Positions 8,621 to 18,283 are shown, counted from the first letter of the stretch. The stretch: DNA of 64,000 nucleotides from Mycobacterium sp. 1274761.0 (GCF_001668615.1 NZ_LZMC01000002.1:1-64000); one strand, 5' to 3'. The notes: generated from the letters alone by a model not told the origin. Made by a program: numbers and translations.

Positions 8621-9484
8621 ATGGCCACCGAACCGACTCTCGCCCACCCAAATGGTGCAAGTCCGCATGAAAATCGGCCGGGAGGTTCGTCGCGGCCGTA
8701 CTACCAACCGGTGGGCAACGAGGAGACGGTCTTCAAGGCGGCCTATCGGCAGGGACTGTCGTTGGTCCTGAAGGGGCCGACCGGGTGCGGAAAGACCCGG
8801 TTCGTCGAGGCCATGGCCCACGATCTCGGCCGGGAGTTGATCACCGTCGCGTGCCATGACGACCTCACCACTGCCGACCTCGTCGGCCGCTACCTGTTGA
8901 AGGGCGACGAGACTGTGTGGGTCGACGGTCCGCTGACGCGCGCGGTGCGTGAAGGTGCGATCTGCTACCTCGACGAAGTCGTCGAAGCGCGGCAGGACAC
9001 GACCGTCGTCCTGCATCCACTCGGCGACCACCGACGGCAGCTCCCGATCGAACGCCTCGGTATCACTCTGGACGCGGCCCCGGGGTTCGGCCTCGTCGTT
9101 TCGTATAACCCCGGCTACCAGAGCGTGCTCAAGGACCTTAAGGACTCCACCCGGCAGCGGATGGTCGCCATCGAATTCGGCTTCCCGCAACCCGAGGTCG
9201 AGCAGGCCATCATCGCCCATGAAGCCCGTGTGGATCACGCGACCGCAGTCGAACTCGTCCGGTTCGGTCAAGCGATACGTCGACTGGAGACCGGCGGATT
9301 ACGCGAGGTCGCCTCAACGAGGGTGCTCATCGCCGCGGGCCGACTGATCGCCGAGGGCCTGAGCATGCATGAGGCCGCCAGGGCGGCGATCGCAGGACCG
9401 CTGACAGACGATGTGCAGGTGGCGCGTGGCCTGAACGAGATGATCGACGTCTACCTCGGCCAATCTGCCGGATCTGGTGATTGA
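8621..9484 (+). CDS. MoxR-type AAA+ ATPase (NorQ/CbbQ-like)
   Basis: The 287-residue AAA+ protein has Walker A GPTGCGKT (residues 52-59), Walker B CYLDE (about 115-119), and the NPGY sensor segment and C-terminal helical lid of the CbbQ/NirQ/NorQ/GpvN group. The ATG at 8621 is chosen: it follows AAAGGGA and lies downstream of a good promoter, whereas the frame is open back to 8513 through the promoter itself. The partner is the VWA protein encoded just upstream. Together they would remodel or activate a client protein at the expense of ATP. Confidence 0.9.
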   Translation: MATEPTLAHPNGASPHENRPGGSSRPYYQPVGNEETVFKAAYRQGLSLVLKGPTGCGKTRFVEAMAHDLGRELITVACHDDLTTADLVGRYLLKGDETVWVDGPLTRAVREGAICYLDEVVEARQDTTVVLHPLGDHRRQLPIERLGITLDAAPGFGLVVSYNPGYQSVLKDLKDSTRQRMVAIEFGFPQPEVEQAIIAHEARVDHATAVELVRFGQAIRRLETGGLREVASTRVLIAAGRLIAEGLSMHEAARAAIAGPLTDDVQVARGLNEMIDVYLGQSAGSGD

Positions 9485-9528
9485 CGCTGCGCCGCGCCGC
9501 CCGCTAGGGTCTGAACAAATATTAGGTC
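9481..9528 (+). promoter_or_regulatory. Promoter plus operator of the substrate-binding-protein gene
   Basis: TTGACG (9481-9486), 18 bp, TAGGGT (9505-9510), then GAACAAATATTAGGTC (9513-9528), 14/16 identical to the site at 6743 and in the same place relative to the -10. Confidence 0.65.
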
Positions 9529-9570
9529 GACCAGCGCGCAGGACGATCAGCTCGCTCCTCAGGAGGTCAT

Positions 9571-10689
9571 ATGTCCTACGAAAGCACCGCCGAGCCGATC
9601 AAGGTTGGCTACCTGATGGACTTCACGCTGCCGCCCGGATTCCCCGAGGAACTGATGGCGTCGTTCACGCAGTGCTTCGACCTCATCTTTTCCGAGGCTA
9701 TTGAGCAGGGTCTGATGGACCGACCGGTGAAGATGATCTACCGCGAGGTGGAGGGCCTGCCCAAGGGATCGGTCAAGGCAGTGATCGACGCCTACGGCGA
9801 ACTGGTCGACGAGGGCTGTCTGGTTGTGTTCGGACCCAACATCACCGACAACTGCGTGGCAGTCAAAGAGGCGATAGAAGAGCGGTTCAAGGTTCCGGCA
9901 ATCAGCGTCACCGGCACCGACGACTGGCTGGGCGAGTGGACATTCTCATTCCCCCAGGGGTCGATGACCGACGAGCCGATCTTCCTCATAGATTTGGTGG
10001 CCAAGCGGGGACTGAAAGAGATCGGTGTCCTGGTCGAGCAAAATCTCATCGGTGAGAGTTATCTGAAGAATCTCCGAAGTGCGGCTGCCCGCAAAGGCAT
10101 TCGTATCGTCGCGGAGGCGTCGATCGCCCAGACCGCCCAGGACATCAATGAAGTCGTACGCAATTTGCACGAGGCGAAAGCCGAGGCGATCGTGCACCTC
10201 GGGTTCGGATTCGGGATTGTCTTCATCAACCCAGCGTTGGAGGCCGTCGACTGGGACCCACCGCGGTTCACCACCACGGCGTTCCAAAACGCGTGGGTCA
10301 ACCCGATCATGTGGAACGCGTTCATGGGCTGGATCGGCGTCGACCAGTACGACGAGGGCAACAAGATCGGCCAGGACTTCCTGGACCGCTACGCGAAGAA
10401 GTACAACGGCAGCCGGCCAGAGTACTGCGTGTCGGTGGTCAACCGCGATGTCGCCGCGACGCTGGTCCGCGCCTTCACCGACGCGCATCCGCTGAGCCCT
10501 CGCGGCGTCAAAGAGGCACTGGAGCGCGTGAAGATGCTGCCCGCCGCGTCGGGCGCTCCCGGAACCCGCGTGTCGTTCGGAAAATGGACCCGCAGGGCGT
10601 GGATGGGCGCCGGCTACCTGGTGGCCCGCACCCTCGATGCCGACGGCATCAACTCGCACTTAGTCGATCGCTTCGGAGAGGAAGGCTGA
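9571..10689 (+). CDS. Leaderless LivK/Peripla_BP_6-like ligand-binding protein
   Basis: The 372-residue protein has the two-lobed type I periplasmic binding fold of amide/branched-chain amino-acid ABC receptors (for example VVFGPNITDNCVAVKEAI and ISVTGTDDWLGEWTF). The N-terminus, MSYESTAEPIKVGYLMDFT, goes straight into the first beta strand with no signal peptide or lipobox. The start is secure: AGGAGG precedes the ATG. No permease or ATPase gene is near. A cytoplasmic ligand sensor or a metabolic role fits better than uptake. It is 4 bp from the AveC-like gene, so the two are probably co-translated. Confidence 0.85.
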   Translation: MSYESTAEPIKVGYLMDFTLPPGFPEELMASFTQCFDLIFSEAIEQGLMDRPVKMIYREVEGLPKGSVKAVIDAYGELVDEGCLVVFGPNITDNCVAVKEAIEERFKVPAISVTGTDDWLGEWTFSFPQGSMTDEPIFLIDLVAKRGLKEIGVLVEQNLIGESYLKNLRSAAARKGIRIVAEASIAQTAQDINEVVRNLHEAKAEAIVHLGFGFGIVFINPALEAVDWDPPRFTTTAFQNAWVNPIMWNAFMGWIGVDQYDEGNKIGQDFLDRYAKKYNGSRPEYCVSVVNRDVAATLVRAFTDAHPLSPRGVKEALERVKMLPAASGAPGTRVSFGKWTRRAWMGAGYLVARTLDADGINSHLVDRFGEEG

Positions 10690-10693
10690 TTCG

Positions 10694-11830
10694 ATGACCA
10701 CCCAGGAATCCTTACCGCCCGAAACACGCGCTGACTCAACGAAGCCCGCGCGCACCGGGCTGAACTGGGGCCGAGTGATCGCGCTGCTGGCCTGGCTCGG
10801 ATTTCTCGGTCTGTTCGCCGCCGTCGGTCGAACAGAGGTCGACCCGCGCGTGGCCAACCCCAACGTGGAGGGGCGGCCCCGTCCGGTCGAGTTCCTGACC
10901 GCATTCGATCACTGGCAGATCATCCCGCAGGTGGGTGCGGTGATCATCGTCGTGTTGTTCACCGTCATGTTCATCGTCGGCTGGCGGAGGAACCCCGGCA
11001 GTCCGGTGCTGCTGATGGTGCTGTGCACCACGCTGATTGTGTGGCAAGACCCGATCATGAACTGGTCGCCGTACGCGGTGTACAACCCGATGCTGCTGCA
11101 CTGGCCGGAGAACTGGTACCTGATCATGATGTCTCCGACCGTCGAACCCTTTATTGTGTTCGGCTACGTTTTGTTCTACTTCGGCCCGTACTTTCCGGCG
11201 GTCTGGATTCTTCGGAAGTTGCAAGCGAAGCGCGGTCCGGAGGCGTTCGTCACGCGGCACCCGCTGATCAGTTTGGCCGCGCTGGTCCTAGTGATCGGGT
11301 TCATTTTCGACGCTATCTTGGAAGTCAGCTTGGTCCGCACCGGGCTGTACATCTATTCCCAGGCCATCCCGTTCGGAACGTTGTTCCCCGGCAGCACGTT
11401 CCAGTTCCCATTGATCTGGGAGTCCTTCTCGGTGACCTTCGTGATGATTCCGGCAGCCATACTCGTGTACCGGGACGACACGGGGAAGTCGGTAGCGGAA
11501 AAACTTGCAGCGAGGGCGAAGCTGTTCCCGACGAAGCCGGTGCTCGGGACGTTCCTGGTGATGTTCGCGATCATCAACGTGTCGTATTTCGCCTACGGCG
11601 GCTGGTTCTGGGCCATCAAAGCCAGCGGGCTAGCGACGTCGGTCGCGTGTCCGTGGCCATATCCTGAAGCGAAAGTGTATGACCCACAAGGATATTACCG
11701 CGCAAATGGAGCCGAGGGGCCGTACTCAGTAGGCAAGTGGGCCACCTGGCAGCAGGGACCGTCCCGCGACCTCGACGTCGAACTCGGTTCGAAGAGCGAC
11801 CGTTGTGCGTCCGAGAACCAGAATGGCTGA
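10694..11830 (+). CDS. AveC-like (spirocyclase-family) multi-pass membrane protein
   Basis: The 378-residue integral membrane protein has about seven hydrophobic segments (first near residues 25-45, last near 285-305) and conserved polar and aromatic loops such as WQDPIMNWSPYAVYNP and PFGTLFPGSTFQFPLIWES. The pattern matches mycobacterial proteins annotated as the spirocyclase AveC family. AveC itself acts in spiroketal formation in avermectin synthesis. Whether this member is an enzyme is unproven. The stop overlaps the next SDR start by 8 nt. The arrangement with a leaderless binding protein, SDR, aldehyde dehydrogenase and P450s suggests modification of a hydrophobic substrate at the membrane. 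Confidence 0.7.
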   Translation: MTTQESLPPETRADSTKPARTGLNWGRVIALLAWLGFLGLFAAVGRTEVDPRVANPNVEGRPRPVEFLTAFDHWQIIPQVGAVIIVVLFTVMFIVGWRRNPGSPVLLMVLCTTLIVWQDPIMNWSPYAVYNPMLLHWPENWYLIMMSPTVEPFIVFGYVLFYFGPYFPAVWILRKLQAKRGPEAFVTRHPLISLAALVLVIGFIFDAILEVSLVRTGLYIYSQAIPFGTLFPGSTFQFPLIWESFSVTFVMIPAAILVYRDDTGKSVAEKLAARAKLFPTKPVLGTFLVMFAIINVSYFAYGGWFWAIKASGLATSVACPWPYPEAKVYDPQGYYRANGAEGPYSVGKWATWQQGPSRDLDVELGSKSDRCASENQNG

Positions 11831-12851
11831 GCCCCGCACTTCCGAACAGCGCACCGTCGTCATCACGGGGGCGTCGCGCGGACTGGGCTTCGCATCGGCC
11901 GTCCGGCTGTATCGCGAGGGCTGGCGCGTGGTCGCAGCAATGCGCACACCCGACCGCGGAATGCCCTTGCTTCGGCAGGCAACCGGAGCCGGTGCCGACG
12001 ACGATCGATTGATCGGAGTACAGCTGGACCTGATGGACTCCGCGTCAATTGCCAGCGCCGCCAAGGCAATCGCCGAGACTGCCGGTACGCCCTATGCGCT
12101 CGTGCACAACGCCGGGATCTCCGCTGCCGGGATGGTCGAAGAGACCGACATGACGCTTTGGCAGTGCATGCTCGCCACCCATGTCATGGGTCCGGTCGAG
12201 CTGACCAAGGCGCTTCTGCCGTCCATGCGGGCAGCTGGGCACGGCCGCCTAGTGCTGATCTCCAGCGCAGGAGGAGTGCGCGGCCAGCCGGCCATCGCCG
12301 CGTATTCCGCCGCCAAGGGGGCGCTCGAGCGATGGGGGGAGTCGATGGCCGGAGAGATAGCACCGTTCGGGCTGGGTGTCACCGTCCTGGTTACAGGGAC
12401 CTACGACACCGACATCATCACCGACGCAGGCACGACTGATGATCGAGATTTCTACGGAGCCTACGCCCGAATCCACAACACCATGGACACCCGCGGACGG
12501 TTCGCGATGAAGCTCGCCCGGCCGCCAGAGAAGTTCACCGACGGCTTGGTCAAAGCTTTGAACGACACTGCTCCATTCCGCCGTCGTGCCGTTGGCGTAG
12601 ACGCGTCGATGCTTCTCGTAGTCAGCAGGATTCTGCCGGCAGCGGGAATGCACCACATATCGCGGATGGTGATGGGTATACCGAGGCAGGGCGCAATGCG
12701 CGACGGCGCATACTCGTTGACCGGTGCGCAGAAGGCGATGGTTTTCGCGGCTAAGGTCCTGCCGCAGCCGGTCATGCAGCGTCTCGCACAGTTCGCGATG
12801 CGTCGGTCCGCAGCCCGGGAAGCCACCAAGCAAGGGGCCGTGAGCAAATGA
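11823..12851 (+). CDS. Short-chain dehydrogenase/reductase
   Basis: A 342-residue classical SDR: TGASRGLG near the N-terminus, VHNAG, catalytic Ser in SSAGG and AYSAAKGALERWG. The ~100-residue C-terminal extension past the catalytic core is longer than usual. The ATG at 11823 overlaps the AveC-like stop, and the end overlaps the aldehyde dehydrogenase start as ATGA (12848-12851), so it is clearly an operon member. It probably oxidises or reduces an alcohol/ketone intermediate between the P450s and the aldehyde dehydrogenase. Confidence 0.88.
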   Translation: MAEPRTSEQRTVVITGASRGLGFASAVRLYREGWRVVAAMRTPDRGMPLLRQATGAGADDDRLIGVQLDLMDSASIASAAKAIAETAGTPYALVHNAGISAAGMVEETDMTLWQCMLATHVMGPVELTKALLPSMRAAGHGRLVLISSAGGVRGQPAIAAYSAAKGALERWGESMAGEIAPFGLGVTVLVTGTYDTDIITDAGTTDDRDFYGAYARIHNTMDTRGRFAMKLARPPEKFTDGLVKALNDTAPFRRRAVGVDASMLLVVSRILPAAGMHHISRMVMGIPRQGAMRDGAYSLTGAQKAMVFAAKVLPQPVMQRLAQFAMRRSAAREATKQGAVSK

Positions 12852-14332
12852 GTGAGATCCCGAACGTCACCTTCGAACCGCGCATGATGATCGACGGCAA
12901 GCTCGTCAACGGCGAAGCCGGTACCTTCACGAACATCAACCCGGCTAATGAAGACGTCCTCGGCGAAGTCACAGACGCGTCGAAGGCCGACATGCACCGG
13001 GCCATCGACGCCGCCCGTCGGGCGTTCGACGAGACTGACTGGTCGACCAATCGAGAGCTCCGTAAGCGCTGTCTGCTGCAGTTGCACGACGCCATCGACA
13101 GCGAACGAGAAGAGTTACGTGAGGAGCTCATCCTCGAGGTGGGGGCGCCGCGCGCAGTGACGCACGGACCGCAGCTCGATGCTCCGCTCGAGGACGGCCT
13201 TAAATATCCAGCGAGGCTGATCGACAGCTTCGAGTGGGAACGAGACCTTGGCGACAAAGTCGTGTCCGTGACCGGGGTGAACACCCGGCGCAAGGTGTGG
13301 CATGAACCGGTCGGCGTGGTGGGCGCCATCGTGCCGTGGAATTTTCCGTTCGAAGTCACGATCAACAAGCTGGGACAGGCGCTGGCAACGGGTAACACGG
13401 TGATTCTCAAGCCCGCGCCCAACACTCCGTTCAACGCGACTCGATTAGGCCGGCTGATTGCCGAAAAGACCGATATCCCGGCAGGTGTCATCAACATCGT
13501 GACCGCGTCCGACCATTTCGTCGGCGAGGAACTGACGCTGTCACCGAAGGTCGACATGATCTCGTTCACCGGTTCGACGGTGGTCGGCAAGCGGATCATG
13601 GAGAAAGGCGCAGCGACCATGAAGCGGCTGTTTCTCGAACTCGGTGGCAAGTCGGCGACCATCGTGCTGGAGGATGCCGACTTCAACACCGCCTGTCTCA
13701 TCGGTATCGGACCTCTCATGCACGCGGGCCAAGGCTGTGCGGCACCCACCCGCATGCTGTTGCCCCGGTCGCGCTACGAGGAGGGCGTGGCGATCCTGAA
13801 AGCTATCTACGAGAACATGAAAGCCGCAGACCCGCAGGATCCGGGCACGATCTGCGGGCCTGTCATCTCGAAGAAACAGCAGGAGCGCATTCTCGGCTAC
13901 ATCGGCAAGGGTGTCGAAGAAGGCGCGACCATGCTCGTCGGAAGTACGGAGCCGCCCAATGAGTTCGACAGGGGATTCTGGGTTAGCCCAACGCTTTTCA
14001 CCGATGTGGACAATAGGATGACCATCGCCCAGGAGGAGATTTTCGGGCCGGTCCTCGCCGTCATCCCGTACGAGGACGAAGAGGAGGCGATTCGGATCGC
14101 CAACGACAGCGTGTACGGCCTCGCAGGAAACGTGATGTCGGGCTCGCTGGACCGTTCCCTCGCTGTAGCACGGCGACTGCGCGCCGGCTTCATCGGACTC
14201 AACGGCACTGCGGGGTACGGCGCAGACACCGCGTTCGGTGGCTACAAGGACAGCGGCGTCGGTCGACAGAACGGTATCGAGGGATTCAACCAATACACAG
14301 AAGTGAAATCTGTTGCCTATCCGGCAGATTGA
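12848..14332 (+). CDS. NAD(P)-dependent aldehyde dehydrogenase
   Basis: The 494-residue protein is full length for the ALDH superfamily. It shows PWNFPFEV, the FTGSTVVG Rossmann motif, the general-base Glu in LELGGKS and catalytic Cys297 in GQGCAAPTR. It oxidises an aldehyde to the acid. The position between an SDR and two P450s fits a hydroxylation, aldehyde, acid sequence. Translational coupling to the SDR (ATGA overlap) supports joint action. Confidence 0.92.
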   Translation: MSEIPNVTFEPRMMIDGKLVNGEAGTFTNINPANEDVLGEVTDASKADMHRAIDAARRAFDETDWSTNRELRKRCLLQLHDAIDSEREELREELILEVGAPRAVTHGPQLDAPLEDGLKYPARLIDSFEWERDLGDKVVSVTGVNTRRKVWHEPVGVVGAIVPWNFPFEVTINKLGQALATGNTVILKPAPNTPFNATRLGRLIAEKTDIPAGVINIVTASDHFVGEELTLSPKVDMISFTGSTVVGKRIMEKGAATMKRLFLELGGKSATIVLEDADFNTACLIGIGPLMHAGQGCAAPTRMLLPRSRYEEGVAILKAIYENMKAADPQDPGTICGPVISKKQQERILGYIGKGVEEGATMLVGSTEPPNEFDRGFWVSPTLFTDVDNRMTIAQEEIFGPVLAVIPYEDEEEAIRIANDSVYGLAGNVMSGSLDRSLAVARRLRAGFIGLNGTAGYGADTAFGGYKDSGVGRQNGIEGFNQYTEVKSVAYPAD

Positions 14333-14344
14333 TTAGGAGCAGTA

Positions 14345-15562
14345 ATGGAACAGCTTTTCGATGATCTCGAGGATTTCGGTAGCTTCGACGACGCGATATC
14401 AGGTGACGTTCGCGATCCCTACACCGAACTGGCGCGGCTGCGCCGTGAGGAGCCGGTGCAGCGCCTGGAAACCTCTGGGGCGTTGCCCCACGAGGAATCA
14501 CTGCCCATGTTCATCGTCTACCGGCATGAGGACGTGCAGCAGATGTTGCGCGACAACGAGACGTTTTCGTCAAAGGGCGTGATCGACGCGTTCGGCCCCG
14601 TGCTAGGTGAAGGCGTGATGCTCGGGATGGACGAGCCGATTCACGGCCGGCTCCGCTCGCTGGTCTCGAAAGCGTTCAGCCAGAAGGCGTTGGCCAAGTG
14701 GGAGGACGAACTCGTCGGTCGCGTGGGCAACTCGTTGATCGACAAATTCGCCAGTAAAGGCAAAGCCGATCTGGTGAAAGAGTTCACGTTCGACTACCCC
14801 AGCCAGATCATCGCGGGTCTTCTCGGATTGCCGCAGGCGGATTATCCCCAGTTCCAGCGTTGGTCCATCTCGCTGCTGAGCTGGATCATGAACCCGGAAA
14901 GGGGACTGGCGGCATCGGCGGCCCTGTGCGACTATTTCGCACCGATTCTCGAGGCGCGGCGCGCCGAGCCGCAGGACGACCTGATCAGCCGGCTCGCCGA
15001 GGCGGAGATCGACGGCGAAAAACTGGCGGACGAGGAAATCTATTCGTTCCTTCGGCTGCTACTTCCCGCGGGTGTCGAGACCACTTACCGAGCGCTGGGC
15101 AGTCTGCTTTTCGCGTTGTTGTCAGATCCCGACCAGCTCAATGCGATTCGTGAAGACCGCTCGTTACTTCCGCAGGCGATAGAAGAAGGTGTGCGGTGGG
15201 AGCCACCGCTACTGACGATCACGCGAGTTGCGACACGCGACACCGAGTTGGGAGGGGTGCGCATCCCGGCTGGCGCGACGGTGATGCCGATGCTGGGTTC
15301 GGCCAACCGGCAGGAGGAACGCTATCCGGATCCCAACAAATTCGACATCTTCCGGCAGGCCAAGGCCAATCTCGGCTGGGGGCACGGCGTGCACGTATGC
15401 CTCGGCATGCACCTCGCGCGCCTCGAAATGCGCACGGCCATCAATCTTCTGCTGGACCGCCTGCCGAATCTCCGGTTGGATCCCGACGGCGACGACCCGC
15501 ACATCCGCGGACAGGTGTTCCGTTCACCGACATCCCTGCCCGTCCTTTTCGACCCCTCCTAG
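14345..15562 (+). CDS. Cytochrome P450
   Basis: The 405-residue soluble P450 has I-helix LPAGVETTYR and haem motif LGWGHGVHVCLGMHLARLE with ligand Cys352. The ATG at 14345 follows AGGAGC and is 12 bp from the aldehyde dehydrogenase stop. The I-helix has Val-Glu where many P450s have Ala/Gly-Thr/Glu, a common bacterial variant. No ferredoxin gene lies in the operon, so redox partners must come from elsewhere. It is unlike the following P450 in sequence, so the pair is not a recent duplication. Confidence 0.92.
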   Translation: MEQLFDDLEDFGSFDDAISGDVRDPYTELARLRREEPVQRLETSGALPHEESLPMFIVYRHEDVQQMLRDNETFSSKGVIDAFGPVLGEGVMLGMDEPIHGRLRSLVSKAFSQKALAKWEDELVGRVGNSLIDKFASKGKADLVKEFTFDYPSQIIAGLLGLPQADYPQFQRWSISLLSWIMNPERGLAASAALCDYFAPILEARRAEPQDDLISRLAEAEIDGEKLADEEIYSFLRLLLPAGVETTYRALGSLLFALLSDPDQLNAIREDRSLLPQAIEEGVRWEPPLLTITRVATRDTELGGVRIPAGATVMPMLGSANRQEERYPDPNKFDIFRQAKANLGWGHGVHVCLGMHLARLEMRTAINLLLDRLPNLRLDPDGDDPHIRGQVFRSPTSLPVLFDPS

Positions 15563-15571
15563 GAGTACGTC

Positions 15572-16843
15572 TTGACCGATTTCGAAACAGTCGACTTCTT
15601 CACCGATGAGGCCCTCGTTCCCGATCCCTATGCGTACTTCGACTATCTCCGGTCGAAATGTCCCGTAACGCAAGCTACGCCATTCAACGTGATGGTGGTC
15701 ACCGGGTATGAGGAGGCACTGGCGGTCTACAAGGATCCCGCGTTCTCGTCGTGCGTGTCGGTGGCGGGTCCGTTCTCCGGGCTGCCGTTCGGGCCTGGCG
15801 GCGACGATGTCTCGGAGCTCATCGAGGAACACCGCAGCTCGGTTCCGATGAGTGAGCACATCACCACACAGGATCCGCCGTTGCACACTCGGACGCGCGG
15901 GCTGATGAACAAGCTCATCACTCCAAAACGTCTCAAGGAGAATGAGGACTTCATGTGGCGTCTGGCCGATGAACAGATCGACACCTTCATCGCCCGCGGT
16001 GCCTGCGAGTTCCTCGAGGATTACGCGAAGCCCTTCTCGCTGTTGGTCATCGCAGACCTTCTCGGAGTGCCCGCCGAAGATCACGCGGAATTTCGCGCCG
16101 TCTTCGCAGGCGAACTGGTGGGCCAACTCGGTGAAGAAGCGCCGACAACGCATAACCCACTGCAGTGGCTCAACGACAAGTTCTACGCCTACATCGAGGA
16201 CCGAAGGCGCGAGCCGCGCGAGGACGTCCTCACGGAGTTGGCGCAGGCCAAGTACGAAGACGGGTCGACGCCGGACATCGAAGACGTGATGAACCTTTCG
16301 ACGTTCTTGTTCGCCGCAGGGACCGAAACCACCACAAAGCTGGTGAGTTCCGCGATGCGCATCATCGCCGAGAACCCCGAGTACGAAACCTTCCTGCGCG
16401 AGGACCGCGGCCGGATCCCCGCATTCCTGGAGGAGACGCTGCGGATGGAAAGCCCTGTCAAGTCCCACTTCCGGATGGCGCGCACGTCGACGACCATCGG
16501 GGACACCCCGGTGCCGGCGGGGACCACGGTGATGTTGTTGCCTGGCGCGTGCAATCGAGACCCCCGCAAATTCGAAGATCCCGACACCTTCCGGCCCGAC
16601 CGTCGCAACGTGCGCGAGCAGATCGCATTCATCCGGGGTGTGCACTCGTGTCCCGGCGCCCCGCTGGCGCGTTCGGAGGGGCGGATCTCGGTGAACCGGA
16701 TCCTTGACCGAATGACCGACTTCCGGATCTCCGAAGAACACCACGGTCCCGCGGAGGCCCGCAGATACACCTACGAGCCGACTTTCATCATGCGCGGGCT
16801 AGCCGAACTGCACCTCGAATTCAAGTCCGCTCCCGACGCCTGA
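15572..16843 (+). CDS. Cytochrome P450
   Basis: The 423-residue P450 has I-helix AAGTETTTK and haem motif IRGVHSCPGAPLARSE with ligand Cys360. The start is read as TTG at 15572, seven bases after AGGAG; no better ATG is present. It ends in a tail (PAEARRYTYEPTFIMRGLAE, about 20-40 residues from the end) that is almost perfectly repeated in a gene fragment at 21945-22040. It lies 9 bp from the previous P450. The substrate is unknown; the neighbours point to lipid or sterol-like compounds. Confidence 0.92.
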   Translation: MTDFETVDFFTDEALVPDPYAYFDYLRSKCPVTQATPFNVMVVTGYEEALAVYKDPAFSSCVSVAGPFSGLPFGPGGDDVSELIEEHRSSVPMSEHITTQDPPLHTRTRGLMNKLITPKRLKENEDFMWRLADEQIDTFIARGACEFLEDYAKPFSLLVIADLLGVPAEDHAEFRAVFAGELVGQLGEEAPTTHNPLQWLNDKFYAYIEDRRREPREDVLTELAQAKYEDGSTPDIEDVMNLSTFLFAAGTETTTKLVSSAMRIIAENPEYETFLREDRGRIPAFLEETLRMESPVKSHFRMARTSTTIGDTPVPAGTTVMLLPGACNRDPRKFEDPDTFRPDRRNVREQIAFIRGVHSCPGAPLARSEGRISVNRILDRMTDFRISEEHHGPAEARRYTYEPTFIMRGLAELHLEFKSAPDA

Positions 16844-16900
16844 ACGTCTCGGACTCTTCTGGCTTCTGCGCGATTTGCATCAACGTACGCGAGGTGAGCA

Positions 16901-18283
16901 GTGAAGCGCCTGAACGGAATGGACGCCCTGCTTCTTTACAGCGAAACGCCCAACGTGCACACCCACACACTCAAAATCGCAATGCTCGACACCGGCGACC
17001 GTGATCCCGAGGCCGACTTCGACGCCTTCCGGCAAGCACTTGCACGGCGGCTTCATCTTCTGGAGCCGTTGCGGTACAAGCTCGTCGACATCCCCTGGCG
17101 CATACACCATCCGATGTGGCTGGAGAACTGCGACGTCGACCTCGATTATCACCTTCGCCGGCTGCGGTTGCCCGCTCCCGGGGGCAGGCGGGAACTCGAC
17201 CGCGTCATCGGTGAAGTGGCGAGCACGCCTTTGGACCGCCGATACCCGCTGTGGGAGTTTCATTTCGCCGAGGGGCTGGCGGACGGCCGATGGGCGCTGA
17301 TCGCCAAGGTGCACCATGCGCTCGCCGACGGGATCGCTTCGGCCAACCTGCTCGCCCGGTTGCTGGACGTGTATGGCTCAGGCACTGCGGAGTCGACGCC
17401 CATCGCGGCCTGTGAGCCGCCGTCATCCGCGCGGCTGCTACGGGAAGCAGGTCGCGACCACGTTCAGCAGCTCGTCGAGCTGCCCAAAGTTGTTCGCGAC
17501 GTCGCGGTCGGATCGTGGCGGTTGCGACAGCGCTCGCGTGAACGCGGCAAGCTGGAGGACTTCGCCCGGCTGATGCGCGCTCCGGCGACGTTTCTCAACC
17601 ATGTGGTCTCGCCGGCTCGCACTTTCGCCAGCGAATCGGTACGGCTATCCCACGCCAAACAGACCGCCACACACCTTCGGGTGACCATCAACGACGTGGT
17701 GCTGGCGATCGCCGCGGGAGCTTTGCGCACGCTGTCGTTGCGCTACGACGGAGCCGCAGATCAACCGATTGTCGCCTCGGTGCCGCTCAGCACGAATCCG
17801 TCGACTGAACGCGTCACCGGCAACGAGATCGGCGGTTTAGCGGTGTCGTTGCCGGTGCACATAGACGACCCGCTGGAGCGCATTCGGCTGATTGCGAAAG
17901 CCACCACGATTGCCAAGGAGTCTCAACAGATTTTCGACCAGGAACTCTACGGGCGGGTGATGGGCTACATACCACCTGTCGCCGCCGCCTCGGCTCTGCG
18001 TTGGGTCGCTGAGCACGACACCGATCGGCGCCTGATGAACATCCCGGTTTCCAATGTTCCCGGCCCGCGCGAGTACGGTCATCTGGACGGCGCTCGGGTC
18101 GACGAAATCTATTCGGTGGGACCGTTGGCGCCCGGATGTGGCATCAATATCACCGTGTGGAGCTACGTCGATCAGCTCAATATCTCGGTGCTCGCCGATG
18201 ACGCGACGGTCGACGACGTCCACGAGGTCACCGACGCGATGCGCGATTCATTTGCTGAAATCCGTTGCGCCTGCGGCATGTAG
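16901..18283 (+). CDS. Wax ester synthase/diacylglycerol acyltransferase (WS/DGAT)
   Basis: The 460-residue protein carries the family active site HHALADG (His138-His139) in the N-terminal half and the C-terminal NVPGPREYGHLDGARV block typical of the family. It transfers acyl-CoA to a long-chain alcohol or diacylglycerol; the nucleophile's identity is not visible. The GTG at 16901 follows GAGGTGAG. It closes the co-directional run from 6784 and is convergent with the PlsC-like gene (16-bp gap). It could esterify an alcohol made by the upstream P450s and SDR. Confidence 0.93.
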   Translation: MKRLNGMDALLLYSETPNVHTHTLKIAMLDTGDRDPEADFDAFRQALARRLHLLEPLRYKLVDIPWRIHHPMWLENCDVDLDYHLRRLRLPAPGGRRELDRVIGEVASTPLDRRYPLWEFHFAEGLADGRWALIAKVHHALADGIASANLLARLLDVYGSGTAESTPIAACEPPSSARLLREAGRDHVQQLVELPKVVRDVAVGSWRLRQRSRERGKLEDFARLMRAPATFLNHVVSPARTFASESVRLSHAKQTATHLRVTINDVVLAIAAGALRTLSLRYDGAADQPIVASVPLSTNPSTERVTGNEIGGLAVSLPVHIDDPLERIRLIAKATTIAKESQQIFDQELYGRVMGYIPPVAAASALRWVAEHDTDRRLMNIPVSNVPGPREYGHLDGARVDEIYSVGPLAPGCGINITVWSYVDQLNISVLADDATVDDVHEVTDAMRDSFAEIRCACGM

